Source: Flavobacterium commune
Lineage (GTDB): Bacteria > Bacteroidota > Bacteroidia > Flavobacteriales > Flavobacteriaceae
Assembly: GCF_001857965.1 (NCBI RefSeq)
Contig: NZ_CP017774.1
Span: forward strand, 2,914,001 to 2,978,000
Reading direction: 5' to 3'
Length of the DNA stretch: 64,000 bases
Part shown: positions 44,919 through 54,178 of the stretch, in pieces
Position numbering within the stretch: the first letter of the stretch is position 1
How the letters are laid out: every line of letters starts with the position of its first letter
The notes under the pieces: generated by a model
Databases searched by the model: none
What the model was told of the DNA's origin: nothing
The model's input: only the letters and a program-made list of their open reading frames with translations
Position numbers and translations under genes: made by a program

Positions 44919-45424
44919 TGCGTCATACCGAAACAGTTTGTGAAAAAGGCATTTGTTACGGACAAACCGATGTGGCTTTGAAAGAACCTTATTTGGAGCA
45001 GTTTGAATATATTAAAAGCCAAATTCCTGTTGATGCGATTGTTTATTCGAGTCCGTTATTGCGCTGTGTTCAATTGGCAAATTATTTAGCCCCATCGATA
45101 ATTACCGATTCCCGATTGATGGAGATGCATTTTGGCGATTGGGAAATGAAAAAATGGGATGCTATTCCCGAAGCTGATTTTACACCCTGGATGACCGATT
45201 TTGTAAATGTAGCCGTTCCCAATGGCGAATCGTTCGTGGATTTACATCATCGCGTAAGTGATTTTTTAACTGCTGATTTTATTAAAAATACCTCAAAACC
45301 AATAGTGCTTGTTACTCATGCCGGAGTAATTAGAAGTATCTTATGTACCATTTCTAATTTACCTTTAAAAGATGCTTTTACTAATAAAGTCGATTTTGGA
45401 GATGTTATAAAACTGGAATTATAA
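44903..45424 (+). CDS. cobC: Alpha-ribazole phosphatase-type histidine phosphatase
   Basis: This 173-residue phosphoglycerate-mutase-fold protein has the phosphohistidine motif LVRHTETVCEKGICYGQTD at the N-terminus and LVTHAGVIRS near residue 139. CobC removes the phosphate from alpha-ribazole-5'-phosphate or cobalamin-phosphate, the last step of the nucleotide-loop pathway. The overlap with cobS supports this role over other histidine phosphatases. It is the last gene of the salvage operon. Confidence 0.85.
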   Translation: MEVYLVRHTETVCEKGICYGQTDVALKEPYLEQFEYIKSQIPVDAIVYSSPLLRCVQLANYLAPSIITDSRLMEMHFGDWEMKKWDAIPEADFTPWMTDFVNVAVPNGESFVDLHHRVSDFLTADFIKNTSKPIVLVTHAGVIRSILCTISNLPLKDAFTNKVDFGDVIKLEL

Positions 45425-45495
45425 CTTCAATAAAAACAGTTTAATTGTCTGGTTTTTAGTTGTTTTGTTTTCTTTTGAATGGTTCTATAAATAAA

Positions 45496-45528
45496 TTTGA
45501 TTTTTAGCTGAATTAAGTTTTATCTTTG
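45496..45528 (+). promoter_or_regulatory. Promoter of the cobalamin riboswitch-btuB transcript
   Basis: TTTG (45496-45499) and TATCTTTG (45521-45528) are 21 bases apart, a complete Bacteroidetes promoter. The predicted transcript starts near 45534, just upstream of the riboswitch. Confidence 0.7.
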
Positions 45529-45537
45529 CCGCCGTAT

Positions 45538-45760
45538 TGAGGTTGCTGTTTTTCTATTCGAAAAATAACATTAAAAGGGAATCAGGTTAAATACCTGAGC
45601 TGTACCCGCAACTGTAAGCTATAAAGCTTGTTGTTATCTACAAAACCATTGTCCGCTGCGGCGGATGAGAAGGTCAACAACAAGACGCAAGCCAGGAGAC
45701 CTGCCTACTACATCGAGTATCAAACTTTCGGGAAAAAAGGTTTGGGTATGGGTCATTCTA
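45538..45760 (+). ncRNA. Cobalamin (B12) riboswitch
   Basis: The core contains GGGAATCAGGTTAAATACC (from 45578), then GCTGTACCCGCAACTGTAAGC (45599-45619), CCATTG (45646-45651), GAGAAGG (45667-45673) and the B12 box AAGCCAGGAGACCTGCC (45689-45705). After it CAAACTTT/AAGGTTTG (45722-45745) forms the hairpin seen in Bacteroidetes versions. The peripheral arm 45652-45665 is the hairpin TCCGCTGCGGCGGA. No T-tract terminator follows, so control is probably at translation initiation of btuB: adenosylcobalamin binding would block expression. The exact end is approximate. Confidence 0.93.
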
Positions 45761-45787
45761 TGCTTTTCTCCCATTTATTAGTAATGT

Positions 45788-45804
45788 AACAGTAAAAAAC
45801 TGTT
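45788..45804 (+). promoter_or_regulatory. Hairpin just before the btuB start
   Basis: AACAGT and ACTGTT arms with an A5 loop lie 6-18 bases before the possible start codons. This may be part of the riboswitch expression platform (inference). Confidence 0.45.
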
Positions 45805-45821
45805 ATTAAATGTTTTTTAAA

Positions 45822-47753
45822 ATGAACAAAAAAATCGTTCGTATTAGTGCGTTATTCGTATTAATAGGTGCTTGTGCTTTTGCGCAAAAAAAAGGAGTTG
45901 TGCTTCCAGTAGCCAATGAACTGGAGGAAGTAGTTATTTCGGATTCTAAATTTGCATTGCCAAAAGAAAAATCAGGAAAAGTAATTGTAAAAATTACAGC
46001 CGATGATTTGAAAAAAAGACCAGGGCAATCCATAGCTCAGGTTTTAAGTACTGTAGCCGGAGTCGAAATTAACGGAAATCAAAGCCGAAACGGAAAAGAT
46101 TTAGGTGTTTTTATTAGAGGTGGACGAGGACATCAGGTTTTAATTTTAATTGATGGTGTTCCTGTTACTGATGCCTCAGGAATTAGTTTGTCTTATGATT
46201 TGCGTTTACTTGCTGCTGATCAGGTACAAAGCATTGAGGTAATGAAAGGGGCTGCGAGTACACTTTATGGCTCGGGAGCTGCAACTGGAGTAATCAATAT
46301 TACTTTGAAAAAAGCAGCAAAGAATGCTATTGCAGGAAACGTTTATATGAATGTGGGTACACAAACAGCTGCCAAAGACAAGGATTATTCGGCTCAGGAT
46401 TTTAATCAGGGATTTTCATTTAATGGGAAATCAGATAAGTTCAATTATTTTGCTTCTTTGAATAGTACAGAGACATCAGGGATTTCGGAAGCAAAACCTG
46501 CTTTGGATACAGAAAATTTTGAAGCGGATAGTTTTTCCAGAATCAATTCTGTTGTGAAGTTTGGTTTTACACCAAATAAAAAATTAGCATTGGATTTCTT
46601 TGCTAATTATGATAAAATAAAAAATGAATTCGATTCAGGCTCATTTGCAGATAATCCGGATAATTTTGCAACTTCTGAACAATATAGAGTAGGCTTTTCT
46701 CCAAAATATAAATATACAAATGGCGAAATTGTGCTTAACTCCAGTGCGAATGTGATGGATAGGGCATTGTTTAATTATGGAAGTTTTTCGTATTACAAAT
46801 CCAGAAGTATTAATGCTGATTTATTTAATAAATATAGTATTCTACCGGAACTGTTTGTTGTAACAGGTGCTCAATTTCAATTTCATGAAATGTCTAATAA
46901 GAGTGATTATGTTGATTTGCCTAAAGAATTGGCTAAATTTAATATGATTGATCCTTATACAACGGTGGTTTATAATTCTGATTTTGGGTTTAATTTTAAT
47001 GCAGGTCTGCGTTATACTATTCATAGTAAGTTTGGGAATAATTGGGTTTTTAATTTGAATCCATCGTATTCAATACCTAATACGCCAATAAAATTATTAG
47101 CCTCTTACAGTACTGCTTTTATTGCACCTAGTTTGTACCAATTGTATTCTTCTTATGGAGACGTAAATTTATCTCCAGAGAAAGATAAAACATTGGAAGC
47201 TGGTTTTGAAGCTGAATTATTCAATAAAAAATTAACACTTACTTCAATTGCATTTTTGAGAGATGAAGTAGATGCCATAGGTTTTGACTTAGTTACATAT
47301 AAATATTTTAGTGTTTCTGGTGTGAATAAGGCAAGAGGAATTGAAACTATGTTTTCGTATCAATTAAATAGTAGAATAAAATGGAATGCTAACTATACTT
47401 TTACAGAAATGGAAAGACAGTCCAGAATTTTAAATCCTAAACACAAAGTAAATACAGGATTGGATATTCAGGCAACTGAACGTTTAGCTTTTAGTGCAAC
47501 TTATCAATTTGTTTCGGATAGATATACTGAATACAGTACTTATGGTCCGGCACCTGATTATGAAACAATTATTAATTCAGAAATATTGAAAGATTACCAA
47601 TTGGTAAATGCAAATATTCGTTATGTTGTTATTAAAAACAGACTTAATGTTTTTGCATCTGCAGAAAATATTTTGAATAAGGATTTTGTTGAAGCCAGAG
47701 GTTTCAGTACTAGAGGAAGAAACTTTAAATTAGGATTAAATATCAATTTATAA
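45822..47753 (+). CDS. btuB: BtuB-like TonB-dependent vitamin B12 receptor
   Basis: This 643-residue outer-membrane receptor has a signal peptide (MNKKIVRISALFVLIGACAFAQ), a plug (about 30-150; VLIDGVPVTDASG, IEVMKGAASTLYGSGAATGVINI) and a barrel ending FKLGLNINL. The cobalamin riboswitch directly upstream identifies the substrate as B12 or a related corrinoid. A second ATG at 45810 is 4 codons upstream; I prefer 45822 because the charged MNKK start fits signal peptides. A terminator follows. Confidence 0.9.
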   Translation: MNKKIVRISALFVLIGACAFAQKKGVVLPVANELEEVVISDSKFALPKEKSGKVIVKITADDLKKRPGQSIAQVLSTVAGVEINGNQSRNGKDLGVFIRGGRGHQVLILIDGVPVTDASGISLSYDLRLLAADQVQSIEVMKGAASTLYGSGAATGVINITLKKAAKNAIAGNVYMNVGTQTAAKDKDYSAQDFNQGFSFNGKSDKFNYFASLNSTETSGISEAKPALDTENFEADSFSRINSVVKFGFTPNKKLALDFFANYDKIKNEFDSGSFADNPDNFATSEQYRVGFSPKYKYTNGEIVLNSSANVMDRALFNYGSFSYYKSRSINADLFNKYSILPELFVVTGAQFQFHEMSNKSDYVDLPKELAKFNMIDPYTTVVYNSDFGFNFNAGLRYTIHSKFGNNWVFNLNPSYSIPNTPIKLLASYSTAFIAPSLYQLYSSYGDVNLSPEKDKTLEAGFEAELFNKKLTLTSIAFLRDEVDAIGFDLVTYKYFSVSGVNKARGIETMFSYQLNSRIKWNANYTFTEMERQSRILNPKHKVNTGLDIQATERLAFSATYQFVSDRYTEYSTYGPAPDYETIINSEILKDYQLVNANIRYVVIKNRLNVFASAENILNKDFVEARGFSTRGRNFKLGLNINL

Positions 47754-47768
47754 TAAAATACTTTAAAT

Positions 47769-47817
47769 TAAAACTGCCCCCAATAAGTGATGACTTTTTG
47801 GGGGCAGTTTTGTTTTT
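47769..47817. terminator. Bidirectional terminator between btuB and the efflux operon
   Basis: AAACTGCCCCC and GGGGGCAGTTT arms (11 bp) separated by ~18 bases, with T residues outside both ends. Confidence 0.85.
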
Positions 47818-47829
47818 GTATCAGTTTTT

Positions 47830-49410
47830 TTAGTGCATTGCATCGGCTGCATTAATTTTGTTTTTTCCTTTTTTAATTAATAAAATAAAAGGAATACAGC
47901 ACAAAAACAGTAATCCGAGATATAGAAAAATATCCATATAAGCCAATACCGTACTTTGTTTGATAACCGAAAAATCAAGTACTTCGTATGCTTTTTTCAA
48001 AGATTCGTTAATCGAATAGCCTTTAGCCATAAAACCTTGCTGTAACTGGTTCAGACGTTGTTGTACTTCTAATTTACTGCCATCCAAATTGGCAACCAGA
48101 TTTACACGATGTGTTTGTGTTAATCGGGTGATAAAAGTGGTAATAATAGCAATACCAAAAGATCCTCCCAGTTGTCGCATCATTCCGGTAAAAGCCGCTC
48201 CTTCGCCAATGTTTTTTCCTTTTAGAGTAGAAAGTGATAAAGTGGTAATAGGTACAAAAAGTAGTCCTAATCCAATTCCTCTCAATATTAAAGGCCAGTA
48301 CATGTGTTCTACTCCTGTATCCGGAGTCATGTTATAATACATCATCAAGGTAAAAATAAAGAAAGCAAAGAAACCGGCAGCCACCATATAACCTTGCGGA
48401 ACACCTTTCTGAATCATTTTACCCACAAACGGCATCATAATGGCTGTAGTTATCGATCCCGGAATTAATAATAAACCGGCATCGGTAGCAGTCCATCCCA
48501 AAAGAGATTGGGTATAGATAGGAATAATTAACGTAGAACCATAGAGCCCAAATCCAAGAATAAAACTCATAATGGTTCCAATTCTTAAATTACTGTCTTT
48601 TAATACACTTAAATTCACAATTGGATATTTGTAAACCAATTGTCGCCAGATAAAAAGGATTAATCCAAATAATGAAATAATACTTAAGCTTAAAATCAGA
48701 TTATTGTTAAACCAATCGTCTTGTTGGCCGTGTTCCAAAACAAATTGTAACGAACCAATAAAAGTTGCTAAAAGAATGATTCCGTACCAATCGACCTGAT
48801 TCGATTTTAATTTTTCACCATATTTTGGACTTCTCACAAAGCTCAAAGTTAAAAGCGTAGCAATAATTCCCAGAGGAATATTGATGTAAAAAATATAGGG
48901 CCATGAAAAATTATCTACTAAATAACCTCCTAATGGCGGACCAAGGGTAGGGCCTACAATTACACCCATTCCGTAAATAGCCTGTGCCATTCCACGTTTG
49001 GCAATAGGATAACTTTCGGTAATGATGGTTTGTGCTGTTACCAGCAAAGCACCACCACCTAAGCCCTGAACAAATCGGAAGGCTACTAATTCCCAAATAT
49101 TCGTTGCATTTCCACATAAAAAAGAAGCAACCGTAAATATTACAATCGAAACAGCAAAATAATTACGTCTTCCAAATTGCTGCGAAAGCCAGCTTGTCAT
49201 TGGGATGATAATAACGTTTGCAATGGCATAGGCCGTAATCACCCAGGCAACATCCGTTAAAGTGGCTCCAAGGCTTCCTCGCATATTGGTCAAAGCCACA
49301 TTGACAATAGTGGTATCTACAATTTCCAGCAGTGCACAAAGTACTGCTGTAATTGTTATGATAACTCTTCTAAAGCCATATTCTACTAAATCGTCGTCTG
49401 CTAGTACCAT
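47830..49410 (-). CDS. emrB: EmrB/QacA-type (DHA2) drug efflux transporter
   Basis: This 526-residue membrane protein has about 14 hydrophobic segments typical of the 14-TM DHA2 branch of the major facilitator superfamily. It shows the motif LEIVDTTIVNVALTNMRGSLGAT (residues 27-49), WVITAYAIANVIIIPMTSWLSQQFGRR and GLGGGALLVTAQTIITESYP. It works with the EmrA-like adaptor (2 bp upstream) and the TolC-like channel as a tripartite pump from cytoplasm to outside. Regulated by the TetR gene at the head of the operon (inference). Confidence 0.88.
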   Translation of the reverse strand: MVLADDDLVEYGFRRVIITITAVLCALLEIVDTTIVNVALTNMRGSLGATLTDVAWVITAYAIANVIIIPMTSWLSQQFGRRNYFAVSIVIFTVASFLCGNATNIWELVAFRFVQGLGGGALLVTAQTIITESYPIAKRGMAQAIYGMGVIVGPTLGPPLGGYLVDNFSWPYIFYINIPLGIIATLLTLSFVRSPKYGEKLKSNQVDWYGIILLATFIGSLQFVLEHGQQDDWFNNNLILSLSIISLFGLILFIWRQLVYKYPIVNLSVLKDSNLRIGTIMSFILGFGLYGSTLIIPIYTQSLLGWTATDAGLLLIPGSITTAIMMPFVGKMIQKGVPQGYMVAAGFFAFFIFTLMMYYNMTPDTGVEHMYWPLILRGIGLGLLFVPITTLSLSTLKGKNIGEGAAFTGMMRQLGGSFGIAIITTFITRLTQTHRVNLVANLDGSKLEVQQRLNQLQQGFMAKGYSINESLKKAYEVLDFSVIKQSTVLAYMDIFLYLGLLFLCCIPFILLIKKGKNKINAADAMH

Positions 49411-49412
49411 TT

Positions 49413-50492
49413 TTATTTTATATGTACATCTACATCCACATTCATTCCCGGACGTAATAGTTTCACTTTTTCAATGTCGTTGCCAGCATCAATACTAATT
49501 TTTACAGGCAAACGTTGGATTGTTTTTACAAAATTTCCGGTTGCATTATCCGGAGGTAAAATTGAAAAACGAGATCCTGTTGCCGGAGAAAATGAAGTAA
49601 TGGTTCCTGTGAATTCATAATCAGGATAAGCATCTACTTTTAGGGCTACTTTTTGACCAGCTACCATTTTGTTTAACTGTGTTTCTTTGAAATTAGCAAT
49701 TACCCATGCTTCGTTGTTGTTGATAATGTAAAACAAAGATTGTCCCGGTTGTACTAATTGTCCCGGTTGAATATCAATTTTAGAAACCTGTCCGTCAATA
49801 GCTGCTGTAATTACGGTATAGCTTAAGTTTAATTTAGCTGATTCTAACAAGGCTTGTGCTCTTTTTATATTGGCAGCAGCCACATCGGTTTCTTTGTTGG
49901 AAACAACTGATTTTGCCTGAATAACCGATTTTTGAAAAGCACTTGCTTTTTCTTGTTGTTGTAAAATACGCACCTGATTTTCGGCTTCCTGTTTGGCGGC
50001 CAAAGCTTGCTCGTATTGCTGTTTGGTAATCGTATGGTTTTTATATAAATTGCTGTAGCGGTTGAAATCATTGGTTGCCAAACCTAATTTGATTTTAGCG
50101 GATTGAATATTTCCGCCTGCCGATTTTACATTGGCATCCGATACCGAAATATTAGCCAGAATACTACCCACATCTGCTTTTGAAACTTCAAAATTTCCTT
50201 CGGCGGCTGCCAATGCAGCTGTAGCTTCGTCAATCTTTAATTGGTAATCTCTCTGATCAATGGTAAACAGCGTATCTCCTTTTTTTACAAAATCATTGTC
50301 TTTGATATAGACTTTTTTTACATAACCCGAAACTCTCGGGATTATTGGTGTCATGTATTTTTCTATCTGCGCATCATCTGTTCCTTCGTGCGATAGAGAG
50401 TGAATGTATTTGTAGGAACCATATACAACGCCTAATAGAATTAAGGAACCTATTATAACGATAAATTTTTTGTTTGTTTTTTTCTTTTCCAT
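49413..50492 (-). CDS. emrA: EmrA/HlyD-type membrane fusion protein
   Basis: This 359-residue adaptor has one N-terminal membrane segment (FIVIIGSLILLGVVYGSYKYI). A lipoyl-like barrel half follows (TPIIPRVSGYVKKVYIKDNDFVKKGDTLFTID), then a long coiled-coil hairpin (about 85-215), the second lipoyl half (ALLESAKLNLSYTVITAAIDGQVSKIDIQPGQLVQPGQ) and a C-terminal beta domain. It bridges the inner-membrane pump and the TolC-like channel. It is 12 bp after tolC and 2 bp before emrB. Confidence 0.9.
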   Translation of the reverse strand: MEKKKTNKKFIVIIGSLILLGVVYGSYKYIHSLSHEGTDDAQIEKYMTPIIPRVSGYVKKVYIKDNDFVKKGDTLFTIDQRDYQLKIDEATAALAAAEGNFEVSKADVGSILANISVSDANVKSAGGNIQSAKIKLGLATNDFNRYSNLYKNHTITKQQYEQALAAKQEAENQVRILQQQEKASAFQKSVIQAKSVVSNKETDVAAANIKRAQALLESAKLNLSYTVITAAIDGQVSKIDIQPGQLVQPGQSLFYIINNNEAWVIANFKETQLNKMVAGQKVALKVDAYPDYEFTGTITSFSPATGSRFSILPPDNATGNFVKTIQRLPVKISIDAGNDIEKVKLLRPGMNVDVDVHIK

Positions 50493-50504
50493 TTTAGGTA
50501 TCGA

Positions 50505-51836
50505 TTATATTTTAGAAAGCTTGAAGGTTTGGTTTAGTTGTCCTGTTGCGGCCAGGAGCCTGTAATATTTTTGAGTTACATCAGCCTTAGCTACAGTATT
50601 GTTGATTTTTGCACTGAGTTGTTCTACATCGGCTTCCAGTAAATCATTCGTGTCTGCAAGACCGTTGTCGTATTTGTCTTTTAAAATTCTATAATTTTCA
50701 GTTGCCTGTTCTACAGCCTGGGCGTAAACATTTTTTTGTTTCATTGCCAAATCATAATCTTCAATTGCTTTTTGTACCTCAATTTTGATGTAATCGGTAA
50801 GCATCATTTCCGAAGCCTGTAATTCTTCGGCCTGACTTTTTGCTACTTTTACCTCAGTTGCATTTTTAAAAATACCACTCAAATTATACGAAATTCCCAC
50901 TCCAAAATTCATTGCGTTTTGAATCGTTACAACATTTTTTAAATCAAGTGTAGTGTATCCGCCAATTAATGAAAGGGAAGGGTAGTAGCCACTTTTAGCT
51001 ACTTTAATATTGGCCTGACTTGCTTTTTCCTGAAGGCGGATTGCTTCTAAATCCTTACGGTTTTCCAATGCCGGATTTTCATCTATGGGAATGTTATTTG
51101 TTTCAAAATTGTAGAAATCACTTTCTTTAATTTCAATTGCAGTTTTAGGATCCAGTTTCAGGAAATTGGTCAATTCATAATTTATAACACTTAAATTACT
51201 TTTGGCCTGGTCTAAAGACAGTTGTACTTTAGAAAGTTGTAATTGTGTTTTTAGCAAATCGTTTTTAGGAACAATTTCGTTTTTTTCTAATTCTGTAAAA
51301 TCCTTAACACGTTGTTCGGCACTTTTGTAATTTTCGTTCAGCAATTCAACTGTTTTTTGTGCTTTGTACAAGGCTGCATAGTAGTTGATGACTTTCATTG
51401 CTGTTTCTTCTTTGGTTTGCAAAGCATTAGCCGTTTCAGCCTGATACAAATTATCCGAAACCTTAATGCTATTCTTTAATTTAAAGCCTGAGAAAATAGG
51501 CAAAGTGGCATTAATTTGTCCCAAAACCAATTGGTCAACGTTTGGTGCTTTATTAGCTGATTCGCTGTCGCTACTATTGCTTTTTATATTAACTGAAGCT
51601 TTTGTCAATCGTTGGTATTGTGCCGAAGCTTTTAAATCGGGATATAAGTTGTTTTTTACCGATTGCAATTCGTGTTTTTTAGTTGCTACTTTGGCATTAG
51701 CTAAGTTGACTTCGTTACTCTTTTCCCAGGCCAAGTGAACGGCATCGTTGAGTGATAAACTCTTTCTTTGTTGTGCTTCTGTGGAGCTTATCCCTAGAAA
51801 TAAAATCCCTAAAAGCATTAATTGTCTAGCTTTCAT
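50505..51836 (-). CDS. tolC: TolC-like outer-membrane efflux protein
   Basis: This 443-residue protein has a signal peptide (1-21, STEAQ) and the two OEP repeats, each with long coiled helices (about 30-220 and 240-440). Repeat features include SLNDAVHLAWEKSNEVNLANAKVATKKHEL and a matching VEQATENYRILKDKYDNGLADTNDLLEA. It forms the outer-membrane exit duct of the efflux pump. Its start overlaps the end of the TetR gene by 11 bases, so both are in one operon. Confidence 0.9.
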   Translation of the reverse strand: MKARQLMLLGILFLGISSTEAQQRKSLSLNDAVHLAWEKSNEVNLANAKVATKKHELQSVKNNLYPDLKASAQYQRLTKASVNIKSNSSDSESANKAPNVDQLVLGQINATLPIFSGFKLKNSIKVSDNLYQAETANALQTKEETAMKVINYYAALYKAQKTVELLNENYKSAEQRVKDFTELEKNEIVPKNDLLKTQLQLSKVQLSLDQAKSNLSVINYELTNFLKLDPKTAIEIKESDFYNFETNNIPIDENPALENRKDLEAIRLQEKASQANIKVAKSGYYPSLSLIGGYTTLDLKNVVTIQNAMNFGVGISYNLSGIFKNATEVKVAKSQAEELQASEMMLTDYIKIEVQKAIEDYDLAMKQKNVYAQAVEQATENYRILKDKYDNGLADTNDLLEADVEQLSAKINNTVAKADVTQKYYRLLAATGQLNQTFKLSKI

Positions 51837-52452
51837 ATATTAGAAGTGCTTTTATTGTTTGTTGGATGTGCGTTTTAAATTTTGTTTGGATATAATTTTC
51901 GAAATCTTCGTCGGTTTCTAAAGCCAACAGTTTTTTGAAATAAGCTTTATTCATACTAAAGTGGAAAAATGTACCCATAATTGTGGGAGGAATCAGTGGA
52001 ATGATAACATCTTTTCTGAAAATACCTTTTTGTTGTCCTTCCCGAATTATAGTTTCCAATGATTTTAAATTTCGATCCCTTACTTCGTTCAGAACTTTCA
52101 ATTTATCCTCTTTTTCTTCTGTTGCAAATTCAAAATGTAAGATTCTGTAAATCCCTTTATTGCATCTAATACGGTTGACGTACAGTTCAATCAGTTTGTC
52201 AATTTTTTCAATAGGGTCTAAATCTTCAACAGATAGATTTTCTATTTGAATTTTTAAATCAGAAGTTCGATAAACAATCAATGCTTCTAATAATTTTTCT
52301 TTCGAACCAAAATAATAGGAAACCATCGCGACATTAATCTCGGCCTCCTTAGCTATCGTTCTAATCGAAGTTCCCTCGAATCCATTCTCGGCAAATAGCG
52401 TTTCTGCTATCAGAAGAATTTGAATTTGCTTTTCGTTAAAATCAGTTTTCAA
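51826..52452 (-). CDS. TetR-family repressor of the efflux operon
   Basis: This 208-residue protein has the TetR helix-turn-helix at about 8-52: QIQILLIAETLFAENGFEGTSIRTIAKEAEINVAMVSYYFGSKEKLLEALI. The C-terminal all-helical region is a ligand-binding/dimer domain. It is the first gene of the operon tetR-tolC-emrA-emrB. Two tandem palindromes immediately upstream cover its promoter, so autoregulation is likely. The inducer is unknown. Confidence 0.88.
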   Translation of the reverse strand: MKTDFNEKQIQILLIAETLFAENGFEGTSIRTIAKEAEINVAMVSYYFGSKEKLLEALIVYRTSDLKIQIENLSVEDLDPIEKIDKLIELYVNRIRCNKGIYRILHFEFATEEKEDKLKVLNEVRDRNLKSLETIIREGQQKGIFRKDVIIPLIPPTIMGTFFHFSMNKAYFKKLLALETDEDFENYIQTKFKTHIQQTIKALLIYES

Positions 52453-52481
52453 TTGGATTTGTTTTTAATTACAGTACAAAA

Positions 52482-52514
52482 TTAAACAACTGTTTAATTT
52501 AAACAGCTGTTTAA
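52482..52514. promoter_or_regulatory. Two tandem palindromic operators upstream of tetR
   Basis: TTAAACAACTGTTTAA (52482-52497) and TTAAACAGCTGTTTAA (52499-52514) are 16-bp palindromes one base apart. The second is perfect and the first has only a non-palindromic centre. They overlap the -7 box TAATTTTG (minus strand, 52477-52484) and the expected -33 region. Repressor binding would block transcription. Confidence 0.8.
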
Positions 52515-52670
52515 TTATTTTTTAACGTAATATTAACAAAGTTGATTCGGTCTTTTTGAGAGGTTTTTAATGTGGTAAGTTGTTGGTTCTGTTGTGCTTG
52601 TTTGGTTTTGTTGCTTGGCTTTTATGGAGAAATAGAATTATGGAAGGAAACATTAAACTAACAAAGACCT

Positions 52671-53357
52671 TTATTTTTGAATCCTAAACTGATGCAAAAG
52701 TTGCGTTTTTTCTTTTCTTTGGTACCAGTCATTATAGACTAATTCGAGTTGGTTTACTGCAAATTTTCCAAAATCCTCGTTGCGGTATTTTTCCAATAAA
52801 GAAACGAGTTTTGTCGTATCGGTAATATGTTTTCTAAAGCGACAAACACTAATGTGAGCAGTAAATAAGGTATAACGACTATCGATACTTTGTTCCAAAT
52901 TAGTTTTTTTGAATGCTTTTCTAAGCGAATCCCGAAATGAATTTAGACTCTCATTCGTTGGAAATCCTTGAATCATAATGGTCGAATTGGAAGCTGTAAT
53001 TCCGTTTAGATTAATTTCCAAATTCTTCAAGTGAATTAAATTTTCATGGATGACAGCAATATATGCAGAAGGATTGATTTGACTTAAAGAAAAACCGTCA
53101 TGACAGGAAATGATAGATAAAACGGTGATGTGCATATCCGAATTGGGATAATAATATTGAGCAGTATCCTCTTTCTTAAGTTCGTTTAAAAACGACTGAA
53201 TCTTATTTTTTATTGATTCCGGGGGGCGAATGAGTAAAGTAATCCCAAAACGATTGTCGTTTTCTGCATCAATTTTAGGGTCTATTACATAATTATTATT
53301 CGAAATTGCCTCTGCCGATTCGGTAAACAATTGATTGTAATGAGCAACTAAATCCAT
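52671..53357 (-). CDS. 2H phosphodiesterase (2'-5' RNA ligase-like) protein
   Basis: This 228-residue protein has the two HxT/S motifs of the 2H superfamily: MHITVLSI (about 76-83) and AHISVCRF (about 170-177), spaced as in two-lobed 2H enzymes. Family members hydrolyse cyclic phosphodiesters or ligate RNA. The specific substrate is not readable. It stands alone; a -7-like TAATTTTG (minus, 53377-53384) lies upstream. Confidence 0.8.
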   Translation of the reverse strand: MDLVAHYNQLFTESAEAISNNNYVIDPKIDAENDNRFGITLLIRPPESIKNKIQSFLNELKKEDTAQYYYPNSDMHITVLSIISCHDGFSLSQINPSAYIAVIHENLIHLKNLEINLNGITASNSTIMIQGFPTNESLNSFRDSLRKAFKKTNLEQSIDSRYTLFTAHISVCRFRKHITDTTKLVSLLEKYRNEDFGKFAVNQLELVYNDWYQRKEKTQLLHQFRIQK

Positions 53358-53482
53358 GAAAAGTTATTGTGAAATACAAAATTAAGGATTTTTTCAGCAG
53401 CTTATTTTAATAAAAGCTAAATGCTTCGTAGTAAAATGGATAGCTTTTTTGATTCAAAATTGTGAATATCTATTTTTGTTTA

Positions 53483-53516
53483 TTTGATGTTTATTTTGCT
53501 CTAAAATCTATCTTTG
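53483..53516 (+). promoter_or_regulatory. Promoter of the DUF4494 gene
   Basis: TTTG (53483-53486) and TATCTTTG (53509-53516) are separated by 22 bases. The start codon at 53538 follows the predicted transcript start by about 15 bases. Confidence 0.65.
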
Positions 53517-53537
53517 GCATCCTTAAAAAAAGAAATT

Positions 53538-54089
53538 ATGAGCGCAATTTGGTACGAATGCAAAGTAAAATATAGAAAAACTGACGAGACAGGAAATCAA
53601 AAAATGGTAGGCGAAATTTATTTGGTTGACGCAATTTCCTTCACAGAGGCCGAGAGCAGAATCAATGAAGAGATGAAAGCTTATGTGAGTGAAGAGTTTA
53701 AAATAGCCAATATTAAAGTGGCTAATTATGCCGAAATTCATCCTTTTGAAAATGCCGATCGCTGGTTTAAATCCAAAATTTCATTATTGGCTTATGATGA
53801 AGAAAGCGGTAAAGAGCGCAAGACCAATATGTATTTTTTAGTTCAGGCTAATGATGTAAAAGAAGCTTATGACAATACGGTACATACGATGAAAGGTACG
53901 ATGGGCGATTATACCATTCCTGCAATTTCTGAATCAGCTGTTTTGGATGTTTTCCCTTATTTCAGTGGTGCTGAAGACGAGTTGGAACAATTAGAAAAGT
54001 TCAATGCACTTAAAGCTTCTAAGCCAGAAATTGTTTCAGAGGTAGAAGACCACATGGAATTTGTTACTGAAGAGGAAGAAACGGTATAG
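53538..54089 (+). CDS. DUF4494 family protein
   Basis: This 183-residue soluble protein matches the DUF4494 pattern: IWYECKVKYRKTDETGNQKMVGEIYLVDAISFTEAE at the N-terminus and later KISLLAYDEESGKERKTN. DUF4494 proteins are common in Bacteroidetes and of unknown function. The C-terminal tail is acidic (EEDELEQ to EEEETV). I chose the ATG at 53538; an upstream TTG frame start would lie inside the promoter. A strong terminator follows. Confidence 0.8.
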   Translation: MSAIWYECKVKYRKTDETGNQKMVGEIYLVDAISFTEAESRINEEMKAYVSEEFKIANIKVANYAEIHPFENADRWFKSKISLLAYDEESGKERKTNMYFLVQANDVKEAYDNTVHTMKGTMGDYTIPAISESAVLDVFPYFSGAEDELEQLEKFNALKASKPEIVSEVEDHMEFVTEEEETV

Positions 54090-54107
54090 TGCTTATTCTA
54101 TTCAAAT

Positions 54108-54158
54108 AAAATCGCAAATTAGCATTAACTTTTGAGTGTCTAATTTGCGATTTTTTTT
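54108..54158 (+). terminator. Terminator of the DUF4494 gene
   Basis: AAATCGCAAATTAG and CTAATTTGCGATTT arms (14 bp) followed by T8. Confidence 0.9.
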
Positions 54159-54178
54159 GGTTTTTAAAAAAAGTTGAA

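Noticed and set aside
45496-45760. Riboswitch control of cobC or the cobU operon
   Set aside because: The RNA lies downstream of cobC on the same strand and has its own promoter, so it can act only on btuB.
53514-53537. Earlier TTG start for the DUF4494 gene
   Set aside because: It lies within the TATCTTTG promoter box.
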